Positions 1 through 12,414 of a DNA stretch of 64,000 nt are shown here, piece after piece. The DNA comes from Aquatica leii (taxonomy: Eukaryota; Arthropoda; Insecta; Coleoptera; Lampyridae): contig CM069432.1 of NCBI GenBank assembly GCA_035610365.1, positions 186,233,027 to 186,297,026 of the forward strand, in the 5' to 3' direction. A program made the translations under genes and the position numbers. The notes beneath the pieces were generated by a model that was given only the letters and a program-made list of their open reading frames with translations, did no database searches and had not been told where the DNA came from. Position 1 is the stretch's first letter. The number at the start of each line of letters is the position of its first letter.

Positions 1-1939
1 AAAACTATAAGTTAGTACTAATAATAAAATAATAAAATCGATAACAATAATCTGCTTGCCTTTATTACCAGAAAGTTTTAATTACAATTAAAAATATTTA
101 AGATTAATTGATTTTTATTTGTATACTTATTTTGCACTACACTAAAAAAATCTGCATTTTTACATTACAATTAAGATTAATAGTAAATATTACATGATTA
201 TACCTGCAATTTTTTATTTATGCATTTTGCAGTAATATTCAATAATAATTGTAAAATTACTTAACGGTACATATAAAAATTGCATGTACAATTATTTTTA
301 CAAATGTAATTTTCCCTCTAGTAAAAAAATTTACTATGAAAATCATTAAAGATTTTGTGAGCGATGTTTTTATAGTAAAATTCCACATTTTTTCAGTGTA
401 TGTAATATTATTGTAATACTTTTTGATTATTTAAGGTATTTAATTAATATGTAATTTGTTACATTTTATTTTCTTACGTTAAACAACTTAAATAGGTTTG
501 GTAACCTAACATGTTGATATAAGAAATACGTTTGTCATTTATGCATTTTCAATCTTTTATTGTCACAAAATGTTAAAGCACAGATTTATATAAATAACAT
601 TCAAAAGTACAAGTGTATTTTTAAGTTGTTTGCTAAATCGTTTAAATTTTTTCAAACATAACTTTTTAGTTTTGTTATTAAAAATAAAAGTATAAAATAA
701 TTAATATATTAAAAATTTCAAAAAGGTTTTAACTTATTTTAAAGTTTTGGTTTTAAGTACACGAAACAAACTGTAATGTTATAGTTGCTTTTAACTATTT
801 TACGTTTTGGGATTTCCGCATTTAATTACAATAGATTAATTTTATCTCCTTGCATCTAAATTGCCTCAAGGAAACCACCTTCCTGCACACTTAGCAAATA
901 TAAGGGCGCTTTTGTGTTTTGTGCTTCTCAATCTCTGTTGAATTATGTCGACAGTGAATTACAAACTAAAAATTATGTTTGAATGCAGATTAGAAGCATA
1001 CATTTACTTTATATTATATTAAACCTGGAACTGTCAGTTACTCCAGATTTAATTTAAATGATAAAACTACGCTCATTTATTCAAAATTTTCTATAGCAAT
1101 AAATGGTGTATCTTTTGTACGCTAAAACATAAAACTACAACAATGTTGATTACACCTTGTGCACGTATGTTAAAAAAATATGTGTGTAGTGTGTATGTCA
1201 TGTAATAGTTTCTTTTATTTGTTATTATTGCGTATGACAGTAGGCACTTTTTCTACCTAATCATTATTAACTAGAAGTAACATATTTACATTTTTGAATA
1301 TTTCACTTTACTACATTCTATCAAACGATATACTAAGATCAAAAGATTTTATTTAATGCTATTCTATTAGAATCTAAATCGTTAGTTAAATAAATGAATT
1401 TTTTTAAAAAAACATAGACTATTTTAAAATTGTGCGTAACTAAATGTCAATATTAATAAATTGACTTTATTTCAAGTATAATTAATAACTTTACATGTGG
1501 TTAGCTTTGTTATCATGCGAATAATTTTTTTGTTTCTCAGTCGCAGTGTCCATCTCTGTTTTAATGTTGCTGAGTGTTCTACTTAGTTCTTTATTTCTAA
1601 TGCGGTCTGTTAGTTTTATATGTACCTCGAGCTCTTTTTTTGATAATGGCTTTTTTTAAAATTTCATCTGCAATGTTCTCAGTAAAAGTCAACGGTAAAA
1701 GTTTATGTTTGCGCTCTGTTTAATAACCGGCAATATACGGTGGAAATTTGTTTGTTTTTAAAATACATTATGCCAATCGTATTTTTGTTCTATTTCTAGT
1801 ATCTGCCAGTATTGTCTGAGTAAACAAATGAATTAACATATTTTTTGGCTCATCCAATATCTTCGTTGGTTATAATTTTGCTTATTGTTTTTTTATCATT
1901 AATCTCATAGTTTTAAGTCAAGTTAATTTAAAATTATTA
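1..1939. other. AT-rich non-coding stretch
   Basis: No exon, RNA gene or element with recognisable ends is visible. Positions 1500-1940 are T/G-rich and may be the antisense of further LINE sequence continuous with the RT fossil that follows, but no motif there convinced me. Confidence 0.5.
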
Positions 1940-2300
1940 CTACGTCATGAAGGTATATGCGAAGGTTTAGCTTGGTTCAATTTATATTTATCTTTCCAGT
2001 TTAGATTCTTAAATATGTCTTCTAACATAGTGATAAACAGCTTTAGACTCAGTCGTATTCTTGTTTCACTTTCTTTATAAGTGGTATAGGTTCTATATTA
2101 TGTGTATCATTTTTAGATTTTTATTAAGTCGTTTTTATGATGTGACTTTCTCTGTCGTACTTAAATTTTAACATTTCTTGATTTTTATTTTTTTTAACGT
2201 TAATTTATAGGTAAAGATAGAAGAGTAGATTTAACTATTCAAGATTGTCTAAAGCTTTTTTTATTTCTTCAAAATTAAACCGCGTTAGAAGAAATTTTAA
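1940..2300 (-). mobile_element. RTE-like LINE reverse transcriptase fossil
   Basis: Minus-strand translation, with frameshifts, gives RLSLKLFITMLEDIFKNL followed by NWKDKYKLNQAKPSH and then HDVVIIL. This order matches the RT palm of RTE-clade non-LTR retrotransposons: the GxSLSPKLF block, an acidic/aromatic helix, then the F/Y-A-D-D-I-V-I-I catalytic block, here decayed to HDVVII. Upstream on the same strand EIKKALDNLE resembles an RTE pre-palm segment, but it sits far too close, so an internal deletion is likely. Several stops and frame changes show it is dead. Neither element end was found. Other LINE clades share these motifs, so the clade is less certain than the RT identity. Confidence 0.5.
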
Positions 2301-2910
2301 AGTGTTATATCATATAGTACACCAAATCTTATAAGTATTCTAATAATGTAAGTATTTAAGTATTACAGTGTTTTAATTATAAGACAAAATTAATTTTCAA
2401 AATGTTTTAGAGATTTTTATTTTTCTCTTTTTTTTGTTTAAACCTAAATAGGTTTTTTCCAGCGTTTAGGGCTATTTGAATCCATTTTGATCCAGCCGCA
2501 TAGATGGTCTTCTTATTCGTCTTTATGGTCATATAGTCTTCGATCTATAATTTTTAAATTTTATCTATTTGTCTCAAGTTAAGGCACATGATCGGTGTAA
2601 CTGCATTTTAGTTGCTCTTTGAAATATTCTGATTTTTTGTAATTTGTGTTTTGTCGTTGTTCAATTTTCTGTTCCCTGTGCCATTCTTGGCAAAGCACAT
2701 TCATAAAACATTTTTTTACGTGTTGAGTGATTTTGTTATTTTTTAAAATAAGTGATAATACATCAAGAAAGCGTTAGAATTTTTGGGCAAAACTTGACAA
2801 AAAGGTTTAATTACTCAAAGGTAGTAATTGATTAAAGTATCAAAAAAATTAAACAAAAAATTAAAGGATTTTTTATTCATGTGTTGAACAATCCCTATTA
2901 GTTTCACACT
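2301..2910. other. AT-rich non-coding stretch
   Basis: No coding motif or repeat recognised between the LINE fossil and the Tc1 fossil. Confidence 0.5.
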
Positions 2911-3745
2911 CTCACACTGTCCTTAGCATGGATTCCACTAGGTGGATTTCTTCCTGCAGTATTGCATTCCAGGAAATCTGTAATTCATGCCGGAGATCTG
3001 GGTGACTACGGCAAGATATTGACGATAACCACTTCGAAGCGCTCTATAGAATGCTTTGCAATGAAAATCTCGTTTTTTACCTCTTGGAGAAATGGAAGGA
3101 TATGGGGTTGTACCACTTCATCAACATATATGTGAAATTCATATTGCCTTAAATTAATAATAACTGCGACCTGCTTCTATAAACAATAGCACCCTATACC
3201 ATAACCCCTACAGTGTGGAAAACATGCCGCTCAACAGAAAATTGCACATTGCGACGTTCTCTACCTCTGACTATCATCCGACTATCGTGCATTCTCAAGC
3301 AAAATCGGGATTTGTTAGTGAAAATCACGCTATGCCATTCTACCTCTCAATGCAGTCGCTAGTTACACCATTTCAAACGTCGCTGTCGATAACGAGCTGT
3401 CAGCGAAAGCACAAGATGTGGTCGATAGGATTACAAACTTAAAGCTCTAATTTGACGGTAAACTGTACAAAGGGTTACTAAGCTTCCTTTGTTTTAAAAC
3501 CATTGCTTGGCTATTGATCTTGTACTTCAGAGTCAAGTGATCCTAGACCACATTTGTTTGTCTTGGTCGTTCACTTTCTTGTCTACGAAGTTCTTGACTT
3601 TGTTTAGACCATGTTTGATAACACCGTACTACAGAGGATTGGCTGCGTTTAAGACGGTTAGCAATTTTTCTGAATCAAAACCACTTTTACGTAAGCCAAT
3701 AATGCGACCTCTGTCAAATTCACTCAGTTGTCGATTACTTCCTTG
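2911..3745 (-). mobile_element. Tc1-like transposase pseudogene
   Basis: Read on the minus strand from about 3740, the translation opens with the Tc1 paired/HTH domain (EFDRGRIIGLRKSGF, then IANRLKRSQSSVVRCYQTW). It continues into a basic linker (SERPRQT). After frameshifts it reaches the catalytic core (NKSRFCL where Tc1 has DESRF, then FSTL and GLWYRVLLFIEAGRS). The second-Asp block follows (VDEVVQPHILPFLQ), then the DDE end (SPRSP) and the C-terminal tail (ELQISWNAILQEEIHLVES). The order and spacing match a nearly full-length Tc1 transposase, but at least four frame changes and many stops make it a fossil. The first catalytic Asp reads as Asn in the visible frame. The inverted terminal repeats could not be located. 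Confidence 0.8.
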
Positions 3746-5373
3746 TTACTAATCGCAACCTCAAAATGCAAAGAACAACACAAAAACAACTTAATCTGTC
3801 AAAAAATATACCTATTAATTTCGATTGTAACAAGTAAAACATCTAATTTTTTATAGTTTCTAGATTATTTTAAATAAAATTTTAATCAAATTCTACCTTT
3901 AACTAATTAAACATTTCTGACAATTTTTGTTCAAAAAAATCTAACCTATTCTTGGTGTCGCATTTCTTATGTCACAGAGTTTATTTGATTACCCTATCAA
4001 TTTGGATTTCTTTGCATTATTTTGATTTTGATTAGGTTCATTTTTGTTCTCTGTTGTTTGCTATTAAGACTTTTTTAAGCGTAACTTAGTTAATCATGTT
4101 CCATTATTGATGTTATAAGCAAAGTAGCGAAACTAACTGCTAATCAAGTTGTTAACATAATGATACATTTATTTATATAACTTAATATTGAATTATACAA
4201 AAATTAGCATAATAAATTTCTTTCAATCAATCAACATATTCAATGACTTAGAAGTTTTTTGCTTGACTAAATGTAATTTATACGTTTTCAAAGTTTATTA
4301 AAAATATATTTTTTACAAAACTGATAATATTTATTGTATAACAAAATTGTAGTAACATCTTACATAGTGGTCTTTATTTAAGCACGTTACATGTTTTAAC
4401 CTTAGAGCTTTTACATATTTGGTTTTTAAACATTTTTAACTGTTTGGAACACTTTAAATATTGAAACTTATTAAAAGAACTTATATTTTAATGTAAATTC
4501 TCTAAAAAATATTTAAAAAAATTGTTACTGTATTATTGTTTTAGAAAATATCATTAACTTTTACAGTTTCCGTTTGTGTTAAAATTAAAAACGGTTATTG
4601 CAATTATGTGTAATAGCAAAAATAAGATAGTACATAAAGCCTGTTTAGCACAATACATAATTATACACGTAATTCTACATATAATAGAACATAACCTGAA
4701 AAGTAACAGAATTAAGTACAAATATACAAATTCAAGTACAAATTTTAGTGTCAATAAAAATAGGATTTGTTTTATTTTTATATACGTAATACCGACCTTG
4801 AACATATTTGTCTGCTTGACACTTATATACGTACGTATATAAAATGTTTATATAGAATTGTGTATTATTATTGATCGTGTCAAACGGGCTTAAGAAGTGT
4901 TCCTCTTAATGTTCAGATAAAAATCTAAAATCTAAAATTAAATAAATGCTTTTCGTGTATTTAGTTTATGTAGAACCAAATCTTGTAATTAAATAATTTG
5001 TCATGTTTGTAGTTTAACAGTACAAAATTGTAGAAACAAATTTTGTTTGATAAAGGAACAAAGATTAATAATTGTTTAGAGTAATTACAACACTCACATT
5101 TAACTAAGCTTTGTATTAATAACAAAATAATTTTTCTTGTTTAAAACCTTAATTTATCTGCTTCTAGAGTAAGCTAAGAATCTTTATCCGGCAATGTTCT
5201 GATGAATGACATCGCACGCATCAGCCCTTACTTGTAATTCATCTCTTACACGGTTGTAATTACGGATCTTACAATCAAGCAATTAAAGCTCTTTGCAGAT
5301 TGTATTTAAAACTTAATTAATGAGTACACCTAAATAACGTTTGTCTTTATTTATATTTACCAAATATACTCAC
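3746..5373. other. Intron or flank downstream of the Ig exon
   Basis: This is the sequence following the 5374-5511 exon in transcript direction, and its first bases are the GTGAGT donor. No further Ig exon is visible down to position 1, so the next exon should lie outside the window. A moderately GC-rich patch at 5165-5260 has no open frame with splice sites. Confidence 0.5.
4823..4842. repeat. Perfect 20-bp palindrome
   Basis: The 20 bases read TTATATACGT then ACGTATATAA, a perfect palindrome centred on ACGT. It could extrude as a cruciform or be chance in AT-rich DNA. Confidence 0.8.
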
Positions 5374-5511
5374 GTTCAACTTTGAGAATGATGTTTTGAT
5401 CTCTAATGTTGCCGGTTGTTCTTTGCATCGCTCTACAAGTGTATGTCTTGCTATCGCCGCGAGTCACATTTCTAATTAATAAACCATCTCCCATCTGTTG
5501 GTACTTTGGAG
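5374..5511 (-). CDS. Ig-domain exon, second half of Fasciclin 2-like Ig domain
   Basis: This 138-bp exon encodes the C-terminal half of an immunoglobulin domain: PKYQQMGDGLLIRNVTRGD followed by SKTYTCRAMQRT and ending at IILKVE. The DxxxYxC signature is intact (D-S-K-T-Y-T-C) and supplies the second disulphide cysteine. An intron ending TTTTTAG precedes it and the donor GTGAGT follows it. Both boundaries are phase 1, so it joins the 21144-21275 exon without a frame change. The GLLIRNV strand and overall pattern match Ig2 of insect Fasciclin 2, a homophilic neural adhesion protein of the cell surface. Codon use is less AT-rich than its surroundings, as expected of a real exon. Another NCAM-like Ig protein remains possible. 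Confidence 0.75.
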
Positions 5512-6899
5512 CTAAAAATAAAACAATCATTAATAATTTTTTTTATGTAATAAAAATAAAATTTGCTTTTGTTATCGTTAACACCAGAATTCTCTGTTAA
5601 ACGACGTACAAACAAGACCCGAGAAAAGCTTTTAAGCTAAAGGGTTGTAAAATCAACATTGTGTATTTTTGTATATCTAGACAGGAGAAAAATACTTTAT
5701 ACACTTTTTATAAAAGAAATATTTTTACACTTAAAAAGCTTTTTGTTACAAAAAATGCGTGTCATAGCAGTTATCACTGTTAACAAATTGCTAATTCTTA
5801 ATCTAATAATTATTAATTTAAAAGAAAAAATTAACAAATTGAAAAAAAAATTAACTATCATTAATTTTCTACAGTTTTAAGTGTCTATGTTGCGAAAACG
5901 AGTGACTGCAGATTAAATATTTTTTTACAGAGTTAAGATAAAATTACGGTTAAATTGTAAAAAAATACACCATTAATAATGTTAATAAATTACTGGATAC
6001 GTTACTTTTCTTGTAAAAATTTTGATACGTTAAGTTTGATTAAGTTTTTATAAATTATTTTATATTAAAAAAAAATGTCTAAAATTTTTTGTTTATAATA
6101 CATAAATATTTGCCAATACAGGAATAAATATGTTTTTAAAAACTTTTATCAATAGAAAACATATTTTTTATACGTGCTTTAAATCAAAAAATTAAATGTT
6201 AAAATATGGATTTTTTCTAAATTGCTACAACAAATTATGCAAATTTGTTTTAAACTTAATAATGCATTTTCTAATTTTCAATTAGATTTTATTTGTAAAC
6301 TTAAAGTTGTTAATTATGTTTTAAAAAAGTTAACAAATTTATAACGTTGAGTTCTATAATAAAATGTAAAAGTTGACAAACAAAGTAGAAATTAAAAAAA
6401 TTACATTTTGTTTTATATAAAAAAAAGTAAATTATAAAAGCTTAAGTAATCAATAACTTCTAGACTTTACTTATTTGCATAACGTCAATGATTGTCTTTG
6501 CACAAGTATTTTTGCGTTTAAATTAAATTTGAAGTTGATATTATTCTTTTGGGTTACGTTCTTAATAGCTTTTGCACTAAATTTTAAGCTATGTAGCTGT
6601 TGATACAGTAATGTAAAAAACAAAAAAAATGTATCATATACAGTATGTTTCAATTTACACTTATAATATTTTATATTTTAAATGCAATTATTACACAACT
6701 TGTATCAGTTTTATAGACTATTAAAATACATTTGTGCAGCTGCGAAAATTATTTTATAGTCAAAATTAAGCTAATTATGATTACCTATACTAAAAAACTA
6801 ACATTTTAAATAAGCCATAGTAGCAATTAAGATTGAGCAAAAAAAGTAAAAAAAACTTGTTGCAAATTATAAAAAAACTACCGTAACAAAGTGTCGCTA

Positions 6900-6922
6900 A
6901 AAACGTACGCATTGTACGTTTT
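6900..6922. repeat. Short perfect hairpin
   Basis: AAAACGTAC and its exact complement GTACGTTTT flank a 5-base loop (GCATT). No function is evident. Confidence 0.7.
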
Positions 6923-7744
6923 GTTTTTTATGCAGTCAGTAACAATTTGTTTTAGTAATAAGACTTCCACAAAAAAACAAAAAAAAATAAAATTTGGTTT
7001 TTACAAACTTTATTTAATAAATTAGATAAATGCCCACACTGTTTACCAAACAAAAATAGTTAAGCTCCTTCTTATAAAAACGCGCTACATTTTAATAGAA
7101 TTGTTGTATTGGTCATAATTTTATAGTCCGTACTACACAATACTTTAGTTTTTTCATATGATTTGAGGTTAAACTGTGTTGTTTACTATTATAACATTTA
7201 TTATTATGTTCTTGCAATCTAAAAAACATTGTTTTTAAACGCTTAGTTAGTAATTTACTTGTATTCAGGCAAATAAAAAAAAAACACGATTACAATAAAT
7301 TGTTAAATACATGCATTTAGATTACACATTGTTCAATGATGAATTTTTCTAGTGTTTTTCCGGTTTATTCTAGGGAGAATTTAGATAACCTTAAAATTCA
7401 GAACGTTAAACTTACTACGACAGCACCAAGTAATGTTCAAACTTATATACATAGTATGTACTTTGACAGAAGTGAGTGCTTCAACTGTATTCAAAATTCT
7501 TTGTAAGTACACACATGCACTTTATCCACCGCAAATCTACCATCTTCAACAATTAATTTTTTGTAAGAAATCAACCACCAACCGTAAATAACATATTTCT
7601 TAAAAAAGATTTAAATTTAGTTTCACTAAAACGTGGTACTTTGTACAAATCCAGGAAAGAAATTGGCTTTCACTGAGTAAATACATTGTATCTGTAAATA
7701 CAATTTGTAATGTAATTATTTTACTATATAGGTTTACGAAAAGA

Positions 7745-8079
7745 TCTAGTAGCGATGGTCTTAGAGAAAAAGATGAGTTTATTGTCTAGAGGCAAACTTT
7801 TTTGCTACATATTAAAAACACGGGAAAAGAAGCAAGAAATTGTACTTTTAAGATGAGACATGGTTCAACGCAAGCTACATTGTAAATAAAATATGTACTG
7901 AGTCAACAATCATGTCTCCAAACCAAGCTTTCGTGCAAGGACTAGCGATTGGCTTAAAAAATCTATCAGGCAAAAGAAATTGTCTTATAATCCTTCATAT
8001 AAAATCTGAGAATGGTTGTGTTGATGGTAGACTCTTGTTTTTCAAAGCTAAAAAACTGGAGGTTGCTGTGGAATTATGA
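7745..8079 (+). mobile_element. IS630/Tc1-superfamily transposase fragment (DETW type)
   Basis: From 7852 an uninterrupted 75-codon frame starts DETWFNASYIV, continues QAFVQGLAIGLKNLSGKRN, then CLIILHIKSENG and GRLLFFKAKK. This is the first-Asp (DETW) block and the following beta strands of a widespread insect DDE transposase family in the IS630/Tc1/mariner superfamily. The residues before it (LHIKNTGK and, in a neighbouring frame, KTREKKQEIVLL) are the usual lead-in, shifted by one base, which marks a frameshift just before DETW. The frame ends at a TGA where the family continues towards the second catalytic Asp, and nothing further is recognisable. It is a dead internal fragment. Confidence 0.7.
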
Positions 8080-8160
8080 TTGCTGATCTGATAAATTTTG
8101 ATTTATACGGTTTCAATTAATGAAATTTCAAAATTTTAGTATTTGTTTGAGTTTTTAAAA

Positions 8161-8195
8161 AATCTAAACTAAACAAAAAAAGGTTAGTTTAGATT
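8161..8195. repeat. 12-bp inverted repeat
   Basis: AATCTAAACTAA and TTAGTTTAGATT are exact complements separated by 11 bases. No flanking target duplication is obvious. Confidence 0.7.
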
Positions 8196-8754
8196 GACTA
8201 CTAAAATAGTTTAGTTCTTGGTATTTATGATTTTACAAATTTCAAAAAACCGGAATTTATTATAACTATCTTAGATTACATTTCATTAGTTGCATTAATC
8301 TTGTCATCGTCTGCACTACAAGATTCTTAAAATAAGTTTGAATTGAGATTTTTAGAGTATAGCAAACGCCATCAAACTTTTCTAATCACGAATTAGAAGT
8401 AAGGTGTTTATATTATAACAGGTATTCCTAAGTGATGTTAGAATCAAAGCAGAACTATTTATACTACAATATAACTACCTAATTTGTACTTTTTTGTGTT
8501 TAAAGAATTATGATTGCAAACTCAAGATATTACTTACAGCTTATAAAAAAAATTGTAGGAAATTTTTTTATTAGTTCGATTGTGATTTATTAAAAGTACA
8601 AAAAAGGTTAATAATTAATTATAATTAATAATAAAGAATATAATTGTACATATCTACAAGGTTTGCATATAGTTTCTTTTATAATGATTGAATTTGTGAT
8701 TTAGTTGTAACAAGTTTATTAAAATATGTATTTTACATGTACATGTTAATGTAT

Positions 8755-9130
8755 GGATTGCCCAGACATCGAATGTATTGGGCTAATAAAACAAAAGTGC
8801 CTCAAGTAGCAGATAGAATAAGCCAAAATAAATGGAAAACAATAAAATCAAATTTACACTTTAATAATCACTAGAACGGACAGAGACAAATTATTCAAAC
8901 TTAGACCACTTATCACCCACTTTCTAAAATACTGCGTATTGATGAGCAAATGTACCAATTAGAAACTTAAACTCCTTAAAACAATATAATCTTAAAAAAC
9001 CTCAGAAGTAAGGCTACAAAATATTTTTATGTGATGTAATAGATCTAGTTTACAATTATGATGCATACAAGGTGTCCATATATTCCGCGTACAACACTAT
9101 ACCACTAATTCTTCAAGTTAAAATACGTTG
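8755..9130 (+). mobile_element. piggyBac-like transposase fossil, central part
   Basis: Plus-strand translation gives YWANKTKVPQVADRISQNKW, then KTIKSNLHFNN, a decayed linker, LRIDEQMYQLE, LKQYN and KKPQ. These are the RNase-H-like core blocks of piggyBac transposases: the RF-like helix ending in LHFNDN, then SIDEQMIPFKG with the second catalytic Asp in DEQM, then the KPxKWGYK strand. It then reads VYNYDAY, matching the VYDFEVY strand. Stops and frameshifts are frequent. The reading stops at about 9125 and resumes after an interruption at 10020. Confidence 0.7.
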
Positions 9131-10019
9131 ATATAACTCAACATACTTTAGTCCAATGTTGAATTATAAGAGAGATACACGGTTGAAAATTAAAAATAGA
9201 TTTTTTTTAATATTCTTAAATTTTAATTGTATGGTTTTGAAAATTCGTAAAAAGAAGTTTCTTAATGTGACGATTTGAAAATGTTTTTGAATTTGAAGTA
9301 AACGCAGAACTTTTTGACTGCTAGTCGTACAAAATTTTATTATTATTAATTTTATTTAAATGTCGTTAAAGTTAACTGTACTAACTAAAAGATATTTGCA
9401 TTTCTATAAACAAAAGTAATTTTAATTCAAATCATTTTATACAAGAATTGCAATTATCGCAATAATATTTAGTGTGACGCTCTCGTAATAAAACACATTG
9501 TACTTCGGATCTCGATAATTTCGTGCACGTTGAATGTTTAACGTGTTTACATAGATTAGCATCGTTTGCACAGTTGACACGTTTTAATGCAGCATTTTAT
9601 AAAATTTGGTGATAACAAAACGAATTAACTAATGCGTACTGTAGCGGGAGTAGATTAAAAACAACCACTTTTTAAAAAAATATTTTAACTTAGGTTTTTT
9701 GTTGTTTCTATTTCTACATTATACTTTTAATGTTAGACAATATTTAAATAATGCATTGCCTGGGCGATGGATCAGAAAGAAAAATTATGTTGTACCACAA
9801 TATAGCCCGCACGATTCTCGGATTTGAGACCCGGTGACTTTTAAGTTTTTGAAATCAGTACAAAAGTTTTTTCTGAACAGTGTCCCCTATGCTACACTTC
9901 AAAAACAAAAATATTTTTATGTTTGTGGGTTATATCGATGTATTTTAACTCGAAGAATATATGATCCAGCGTTGTACACGGAAGTAATGAAAAATTAGAC
10001 TCAAGTGCAAGCAGTAGCG
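9131..10019. other. Unidentified sequence interrupting the piggyBac fossil
   Basis: About 0.9 kb lies where an intact piggyBac transposase would have roughly 50 residues. The sequence shows no coding match in either direction and no clear terminal repeats. A GC-richer patch at 9760-9980 stands out. The simplest reading is a later nested insertion, but I could not define its ends or a target duplication. Confidence 0.4.
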
Positions 10020-10740
10020 TTGTTTTTAATTTGCTAATTTTTTCTCTATGGTTTTTATGGCACAGATACAAAAAAAATTAACTCGTTAGATACTATAAAA
10101 ACTAATAGAATTTCTAATGTACATCTCACAATGACTCAAAAATGACAAACGATGAACGTGGGAAATATATATCAAGTTTCACTCACACTGATGGAGTTAC
10201 AGTGACACTTGTCAGATAGATTGAGAAAAAGTCTATCACACTTTTTGTGTAGTTGCATCTACAACGTACTAAAAGAACATAACACATTCATGAGAGAATT
10301 GAACTGTTAGATATCTGGCTTACTACAAAATTCGAATTCATTCCAAAAAATATTCGAATATTTTTTTACTTTACCGATATAGCTATAGTCAATAAATAGA
10401 CCAGATACAAGAATGATAAGAGATAAGCTATGTCAGAAAAAGAGATACCTGATCTTCTGTAACTCAAAAGCGAAATTGTTTATTATTTGTGCATTTTAAC
10501 AAACCGTCCGTGAATAGAGAAAACGGGGTTGCCCGTCAGAAAATTCAAATCAGAAAATTATTTAAAAAAGGAAGAAGGTTTACAAAACCAATTCACAAAT
10601 TTGACATAAAAAAGACCAGAACCAGGACATTGGACTAACGAAGATGGGTGAGCCAAAAGTGCAAAAAACAAGCATGTGTTAAAGTGCGATTTTATTTGAT
10701 GAATTTCTGTAGACGGTTGCCAATATAAATTTAAGAAAAA
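10020..10740 (+). mobile_element. piggyBac-like transposase fossil, C-terminal part
   Basis: Translation resumes with LDTIKTNRISN, matching the GTIRxNRxxx block that follows the third catalytic region of piggyBac proteins. VTVTLV then corresponds to the strand after the W-Y-D segment. Near 10620 the frame reads EPGHWTNEDG, AKSAKN and KHVLKC, which corresponds to the GxHxP-type start of the cysteine-rich C-terminal domain, though most of its cysteines are lost. It has the same orientation as the 8755-9130 fragment and continues it after the interruption. Confidence 0.6.
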
Positions 10741-10920
10741 AACATCTTTTAGTAATTATAAAAATTTGAACAAGTGGTTAAATGCATTTTGCGTTTTGTT
10801 TATAATACTTTCTAAATCAAAATGTATATTTTGTAAAAATCTGATCAGTTATGTATATTGTAATCAAAGTTTTTTTCTGAAAATGCAATTTATCTACTTT
10901 TACCTGTTTAATCAATCTAG

Positions 10921-11010
10921 TAAAACTTAAAAGTAACAATCAACTAATTATAAAACTTAAAAAAACAGTCAACTAATTATAAAACTTAAAAGAAACAGTC
11001 AACTAATTAT
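10921..11010. repeat. Tandem repeat, three 30-bp units
   Basis: Three near-identical units of 29-30 bases, each beginning TAAAACTTAAAA and ending CAACTAATTA, lie head to tail and differ by a few substitutions and one base of length. Confidence 0.85.
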
Positions 11011-11714
11011 AAAACTATATTTATGCTAATAAACTACGCTTTTCTAATAATACTAAACAGAGCAAATTAAGTTATATATACAACATTATACAATAATATA
11101 TACCAAACTGTTTAAATTTTTGAAGTTGATTTTATATAGATTGTTTTAATGTCTAAAAAATGTGTACTAAATTCTCAATTTGTATTGCTTTTAACAGTGA
11201 TAAACTGTTACAACCCACTTTTAGAGTACAATAGTGTAACAAAGTACAGAGAACAAACATTCAAGAATGTTTTTAAAATCGTTAAACTCATCAATATTTG
11301 TATATGTTAATTACCAAATAAATTTTGTAGACATTGAACATGTTATTTAATTAATTATTGACCGAATTAAAAAATAATTTAAAAAAAATTATTTTCGTAG
11401 TTTATTTATACAATTGCTTTCAAATATATGTATATACATTTACTAACTGTAATTAAATTTTAACAAACTGGTTTACGTAGATTTTAAGTAAATCATATTA
11501 CGTTGTTATTGTGTATATAGAACAACAGGTTCAATGTATTGTTACGTTTTTACACCTTTTTACTTAATTCGGTAGTATGTGGTTAGGTTTCATTTAGTTA
11601 TCCAAAATGCTGGTTTTATATATAACTTAGGTAATTGTAATTATTGTATTATAATAGTTTTCATACCATTTTTTAAACCTAAATAATTGCTTCAGCAGTT
11701 GATATTAAAATAAA

Positions 11715-12170
11715 TGTTAGTAGTTAATATAATGAAACGTTCTCAAATTCAAGAACTTTCTCGAAGTTTTTATCCATCTTCTAGAACGTATATCGAAAGA
11801 TATGGAACACTCGAGAAGGATTTCCAAAATGTGTATAAATACCGAAGAAACAAATAGGGAGTAGGGATTTATTGCCGTAATGCAAAGACAGCAGTGTTAA
11901 GAGGATTATTCAAGTCTAAAAAAATAAGTCGTTAGCGCGTGTGTGTAGATACGGAGAATAATATTGTACGTGACTTTAGTGTAAACAAGTGTGTGAAGCT
12001 ATCCGCGGACTTTATCTTCGTGTAAGTGATATAAATTGGTGTAAGTGTTTTTATTAAATATTGTTAGATTTAATTAGTTCGGTTAATTTAAAAGTTTACA
12101 TATTTTTAGTATAAGTAAAAATATTTTTAGTAGTTTAAATAAATTAGTTTTAATAATAAAATTCGTTACA
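11715..12170 (+). mobile_element. 5' LTR of a Ty3/gypsy-like retrotransposon
   Basis: The repeat starts TGTTAGTAG and ends TTCGTTACA, giving TG...CA ends and 456 bp. A TATA box (GTATAAATA) sits near 11837, with the probable transcription start downstream and AT-rich sequence towards the end. It is followed at once by a leader and gag, so it is the 5' LTR. Long stretches align with two other repeats in this window, at 53269-53768 (minus) and 25536-25939 (plus), including the TATA-to-AAGAGGATTATTCAAG region and the GTAAGTGTTTTTATTAAATA block. This is what supports the LTR call. The 3' LTR is absent, so target duplications cannot be tested. Confidence 0.75.
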
Positions 12171-12414
12171 AAGTAGTGTCACGGTGTCGGGTTCGCAATT
12201 TTTTTTAGTGTAAATACCAATATCTAATATCGCTCCCGTGATAAAAACATTGATTGCGTAAATAAATAAAACTTTAGTTCGCGTTTATTCGTAGCTGTTC
12301 TAGTTTGTTAAAGTAGTGTATTTAAACTTTTTATTAGTGTTATATTTAATTTATGCCGGTGACGCGATTGCAAGCTGTTAAAATGGTTCAAAAATATTCA
12401 AAATTCTCGAATCG
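12171..12414 (+). mobile_element. Retrotransposon leader and abortive gag start
   Basis: Between LTR and gag. An ATG at 12353 opens MPVTRLQAVK and runs 21 codons to a TGA at 12416 that overlaps the ATG at 12415. Gag proteins of this kind often begin with such an MPVTR peptide, so the original start was probably 12353 with a frameshift since. I could not assign a primer-binding site to a specific tRNA. Confidence 0.55.
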
